Source: Gammaproteobacteria bacterium (GTDB lineage: Bacteria; Pseudomonadota; Gammaproteobacteria; Chromatiales; Chromatiaceae). Taken from it: a stretch of 8,439 nt of DNA. Every line of letters begins with the position of its first letter. The stretch's first letter is position 1. Under the pieces are notes generated by a model, which worked only from the letters and a program-made list of their open reading frames with translations, ran no database searches and was not told the origin of the DNA. The stretch covers positions 1-8,439 of the forward strand of contig JARFQQ010000005.1 of the NCBI GenBank assembly GCA_029287695.1, read 5' to 3'. Shown here piece after piece: positions 6,070-8,439 of the stretch. Position numbers and translations under genes: made by a program.

Positions 6070-6650
6070 TGTCGCTCTTCGGAGGTCTCTATGAAAAGGT
6101 TCTGGGTTGGTCCCGTCATCGCCATGCACCTGTCTATCTCGGTGGCCTGAGTTTCGCAGAGTCCTCCTTTTTTCCGATTCCTCCCGATGTCATGCTTGCT
6201 CCCATGAGCATGGCTCGCCCGGACCGGGCTCTCCGGTATGCTCTCCTGACGACTGTGATGTCGGTGATCGGGGGCGTTGCCGGCTATCTCATCGGTATGT
6301 TCGCTATCGATCTCATCGAGCCCCTGATCCAGCAGTGGGGATACAACGACAAGTACCTCGCCGCACAGCAATGGTTCGCAAACTGGGGATTCTGGGCAAT
6401 CTTCCTTGCCGGTTTTTCACCGATTCCCTACAAGATTTTCACGATCACCGCCGGCGCTATCTCCATGGCCTTTCTGCCGTTCGTCCTGGCCTCGTTCATC
6501 GGTCGTGGCGCGCGGTTTTTTCTCGTCGCCTGGCTGATGTCATGGGGAGGCGAGGCGATGGAACACCGGCTGCGGCAATATGTCGATTACATTGGCTGGG
6601 GTCTTGTCGTCCTGGTCGGTATCGCGATCATCCTGTTGAAACTTGATTGA
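6069..6650 (+). CDS. yqaA: YqaA-family inner-membrane protein (VTT/DedA-like)
   Basis: Integral inner-membrane protein of 193 residues in the VTT/DedA-related group; relatives are implicated in lipid scrambling and envelope homeostasis, but the YqaA branch has no firmly assigned substrate. Hydrophobic segments lie at about 23-47 (partly re-entrant, with ESSFFPIPPDVML), 57-82, 105-127, 130-156 and 173-191. The second hallmark is FSPIPYKIFTITAGA (116-130), mirroring the first proline-rich loop, and FIGRGARFF (143-151) follows; these are typical of the family. The ATG overlaps the pcm stop by one base, with no strong Shine-Dalgarno, so coupling to pcm is likely. It sits between pcm and nlpD, an insertion relative to the E. 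coli order. Confidence 0.9.
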   Translation: MSLFGGLYEKVLGWSRHRHAPVYLGGLSFAESSFFPIPPDVMLAPMSMARPDRALRYALLTTVMSVIGGVAGYLIGMFAIDLIEPLIQQWGYNDKYLAAQQWFANWGFWAIFLAGFSPIPYKIFTITAGAISMAFLPFVLASFIGRGARFFLVAWLMSWGGEAMEHRLRQYVDYIGWGLVVLVGIAIILLKLD

Positions 6651-6655
6651 CCAGT

Positions 6656-7525
6656 ATGAGAAAAGCACATCTCGTCTTCATCATCCTGACGCTCTTGCTT
6701 GCAGCATGCAGCAATAACTGGAAAGCACCGGTTGAGAGTCGCACGGGTGGCCCTCCCGGTAACAGGAGCGAGGTTGTTACACCACGCCAGCCGCAAAAAG
6801 TTGCTCCTGTTCCCGAACCGGAGATAGCTGTCACGCAGAGTCCTGCTGCCGATAGCGATAAGCGACAGGGGCTCTACCGTGTCAGACCCGGCGACACGCT
6901 TTACAGCATTTCCCGAAGCCAGGGAGTCGAGGTCGGTGACCTGATTGCCTGGAACAGTCTGCCGCAGCCTTACACGATTTCATCGGGACAATCTCTCAAG
7001 CTCTATTCTTCCGGCGAAAAGAACGAAATTGTCACGCCAATCCCGGAAGATTCGCGGTATAGTGACGAAAAGAAGGTCGAACCAGCAGTTCCGGCTGCTG
7101 ACGCCGATAATAAAAAACAGACCACACAACCTGTCGTTACGAAAAAAACCAAAAAAGCTGAAGGTCTGGACTGGCAATGGCCGGTTGAGGGCAAGATTAC
7201 GCAGACATTTGCCCCCTCCGACCCGGCACGGCGTGGTATAAAAATTGCTGGAAAGACAGGGACGCAGATCACGGCCGCAGGCGATGGCGAGGTTGTGTAC
7301 AGTGGCGACGGCCTGGTTGGATATGGCCAGCTCATCATCATCAAACATAACCGTACATTCCTGAGCGCCTACGGTCATAACCAGAAACGTTTCGTCAAGG
7401 AAGGTGACAAGATCAAGCGTGGTGCAGTGATAGGTACCATGGGGCAGTTGAAAAGCAAATCCCTTCTGCATTTCGAGATACGCAGGAGCGGCAAGCCTGT
7501 TGATCCCATGAAATACCTGCCGTAA
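6656..7525 (+). CDS. nlpD: NlpD-type lipoprotein, LysM plus degenerate LytM/M23 domain
   Basis: Outer-membrane lipoprotein of 289 residues that, in E. coli, activates the amidase AmiC for septal peptidoglycan splitting. The signal ends in a lipobox LLAAC with Cys18 lipidated; Ser19 after it favours outer-membrane sorting. A LysM peptidoglycan-binding repeat spans about 73-117 (YRVRPGDTLYSISR to LKLY), then a Lys/Pro-rich linker (about 118-170), then the LytM domain (172-287). The domain lacks the metal ligands of active M23 peptidases: the usual GIDIAG reads GIKIAG (K196), and the HxH site reads LLHFEI with only H272. So it should be an activator, not an enzyme. I chose ATG 6656; an in-frame TTG at 6647 overlapping the yqaA stop adds only three residues. 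Spacing from yqaA is 5 bases. Confidence 0.95.
   Translation: MRKAHLVFIILTLLLAACSNNWKAPVESRTGGPPGNRSEVVTPRQPQKVAPVPEPEIAVTQSPAADSDKRQGLYRVRPGDTLYSISRSQGVEVGDLIAWNSLPQPYTISSGQSLKLYSSGEKNEIVTPIPEDSRYSDEKKVEPAVPAADADNKKQTTQPVVTKKTKKAEGLDWQWPVEGKITQTFAPSDPARRGIKIAGKTGTQITAAGDGEVVYSGDGLVGYGQLIIIKHNRTFLSAYGHNQKRFVKEGDKIKRGAVIGTMGQLKSKSLLHFEIRRSGKPVDPMKYLP
7234..7242 (+). promoter_or_regulatory. Possible extended -10 promoter for rpoS inside nlpD
   Basis: TGG followed by TATAAA (7237-7242) forms an extended -10 motif within the nlpD coding region, about 330 bases before the rpoS start. E. coli has its main rpoS promoter inside nlpD, which motivates the call. No convincing -35 is seen 17 bases upstream, which extended -10 promoters can tolerate. 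The surrounding GTATAAAAATT codes for ordinary NlpD residues, so chance occurrence in an AT-richer stretch is possible. Confidence 0.22.
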
Positions 7526-7556
7526 ACGTTTTAGCTGCTGTTCAAATGAAGATTAT

Positions 7557-7561
7557 GGAGG
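7557..7561 (+). promoter_or_regulatory. rpoS ribosome binding site GGAGG, deciding a GTG start
   Basis: GGAGG lies exactly 6 bases before GTG 7568-7570. An in-frame ATG at 7562-7564 directly abuts the motif and could not use it. An in-frame TGA at 7547-7549 excludes any earlier start. This makes the GTG the best-supported initiation codon for rpoS. Confidence 0.75.
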
Positions 7562-7567
7562 ATGCAG

Positions 7568-8439
7568 GTGAGCGCTACAGAAGACGATACAGCAAGTGAT
7601 GATGGCCTTGTTCCTGATGACGTGGATGATACCGGCGACAAGGTCAAGGATCACAAAGAGGAGAGCGGCGAGAAGGATGATATCGTGCAGTTGACCCAGG
7701 TTCCTGCCAATGACAGGGCCGAACTCGATGCAACCCGCATGTATCTCAATGAAATCGGCGCTGCCACGCTGCTGACTGCCGAAGAAGAAGTAGAACTCAC
7801 GCGTCGTGCACACAAGGGAGATGAGGAGGCACGCCGCAGGATGATTGTCTGCAACCTGCGCCTTGTCGTGAAGATCGCGCGGCGTTATCTCAACCGGGGC
7901 ATGCCACTGCTGGATCTCATCGAGGAGGGCAATCTCGGCCTGCTGCGCGCGGTGGAAAAATTCGACCCCGAGCGCGGGTTCCGCTTCTCCACGTACGCGA
8001 CCTGGTGGATACGCCAGACGATTGAGCGTGCGCTCATGAACCAGACACGCACCATTCGCCTGCCGGTTCATATCGTGAAAGAGGTGAATATCTGCCTGCG
8101 TGCGGCACGCTCACTGGCACAGAAGCTCGATCACGAACCGACAGTTCGCGAGATCGCGAACGAGACCGGGAAACCCATGTCCGAGGTCCGGCGCCTGCTC
8201 GAGCTCAGTGAACATTCAACATCCGTCGATGTTCCCTACGGCCGCGAAACCGAACGTCCCTTGCTCGATACCATCGAGGATGTCAACGGCCATGACCCGG
8301 AAGAGTCACTGCTGGAGGGCGATATCAGGAATCATGTCGACGAGTGGCTCGGGCAACTGACTGAAAAACAGCGCATCGTTATCGAGCGCCGCTTCGGCCT
8401 GCACGGTTATGAAGTCTCGACCCTCGAGGAGGTTGCCCG
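7568..8439 (+). CDS. rpoS: RNA polymerase sigma factor RpoS, C-terminus cut by the window end
   Basis: Stationary-phase and general-stress sigma factor; 290 codons are present and the frame is still open at the right edge. After a variable acidic N-terminus (1-50, rich in Asp/Glu), region 1.2 begins at [11 protein letters not shown] (54-64). Region 2 covers about 88-160, with [32 protein letters not shown] (core binding), and [18 protein letters not shown] (-10 recognition and melting). [12 protein letters not shown] (161-172) opens region 3, with the RpoS-like LDHEP at 187-191. Region 4 starts near 252, with [15 protein letters not shown] at 264-278. The lost part is the final helix-turn-helix, about 40 residues. 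RpoS is preferred over RpoD because of the nlpD neighbour, the short N-terminus and the LDHEP segment. Start is GTG 7568, using GGAGG; ATG 7562 would add two residues. The 42-base gap after nlpD has no clear terminator. Confidence 0.95.
   Translation, partial: MSATEDDTASDDGLVPDDVDDTGDKVKDHKEESGEKDDIVQLTQVPANDRAELDATRMYLNEIGAATLLTAEEEVELTRRAHKGDEEARRRMIVCNLRLVVKIARRYLNRGMPLLDLIEEGNLGLLRAVEKFDPERGFRFSTYATWWIRQTIERALMNQTRTIRLPVHIVKEVNICLRAARSLAQKLDHEPTVREIANETGKPMSEVRRLLELSEHSTSVDVPYGRETERPLLDTIEDVNGHDPEESLLEGDIRNHVDEWLGQLTEKQRIVIERRFGLHGYEVSTLEEVA

Noticed and set aside
7553..8071. Minus-strand 172-codon open frame opposite rpoS
   Set aside because: The plus strand encodes conserved RpoS regions 1.2 to 3 without a break; the reverse frame is a codon-bias shadow.
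1..8439. Mobile element, defence system or biosynthetic cluster
   Set aside because: No transposase, integrase, toxin, nuclease effector, repeat array or large synthase is encoded; gene content is core housekeeping and stress functions.

Overview
This window is ordinary, tightly packed chromosomal DNA from a gammaproteobacterium. The evidence is the conserved block surE-pcm-yqaA-nlpD-rpoS at the right, a truncated mfd at the left edge, a GloC/YcbL-type hydrolase and a YdaL-like Smr protein. The DNA looks GC-rich, and nearly every base is coding or a short gap (longest gap about 114 bases). I see no insertion sequence, phage gene, CRISPR array, tRNA or rRNA. The genus cannot be named from sequence alone; the gene order (Smr protein in place of truD/ispF before surE, and a YqaA gene between pcm and nlpD) differs from Escherichia coli.

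Left part, minus strand (1-1692): the genes read leftward as a secreted copper-binding PCu(A)C protein with a His/Met-rich tail, then a DUF815 AAA-type ATPase six bases downstream with a TTG start, then after a 114-base gap the first 67 codons of mfd (transcription-repair coupling factor).

Middle, plus strand (1717-3980): a three-gene run diverges from the PCu(A)C gene with only 24 bases between start codons. It encodes a NagD-like HAD phosphatase, a GloC-like metallo-beta-lactamase-fold hydrolase (3-base gap) and an unrecognised exported protein (ATGA overlap). The spacing implies one operon with translational coupling. The third gene is the least explained item in the window.

Right part: a minus-strand Smr-domain protein (4035-4583) converges on that operon and diverges from surE. 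Its start region shares a short gap with surE that holds an AT-rich dyad. Then come surE, pcm, yqaA, nlpD and rpoS on the plus strand. surE/pcm overlap as ATGA, pcm/yqaA as TGATG, and nlpD begins 5 bases after yqaA. SurE (nucleotidase) and Pcm (isoaspartate repair) are stationary-phase survival functions. NlpD is a cell-division amidase activator. RpoS is the stationary-phase sigma factor, cut off by the window end; its best start is a GTG placed six bases after a GGAGG.

I did not find a convincing novel multi-gene system. The items most worth a second look are the uncharacterised exported protein in the HAD/GloC operon, the smr/surE dyad, the altered PCu(A)C copper-site spacing with its extra metal-binding tail, and a dnaX-like slippery heptamer in the Smr gene.
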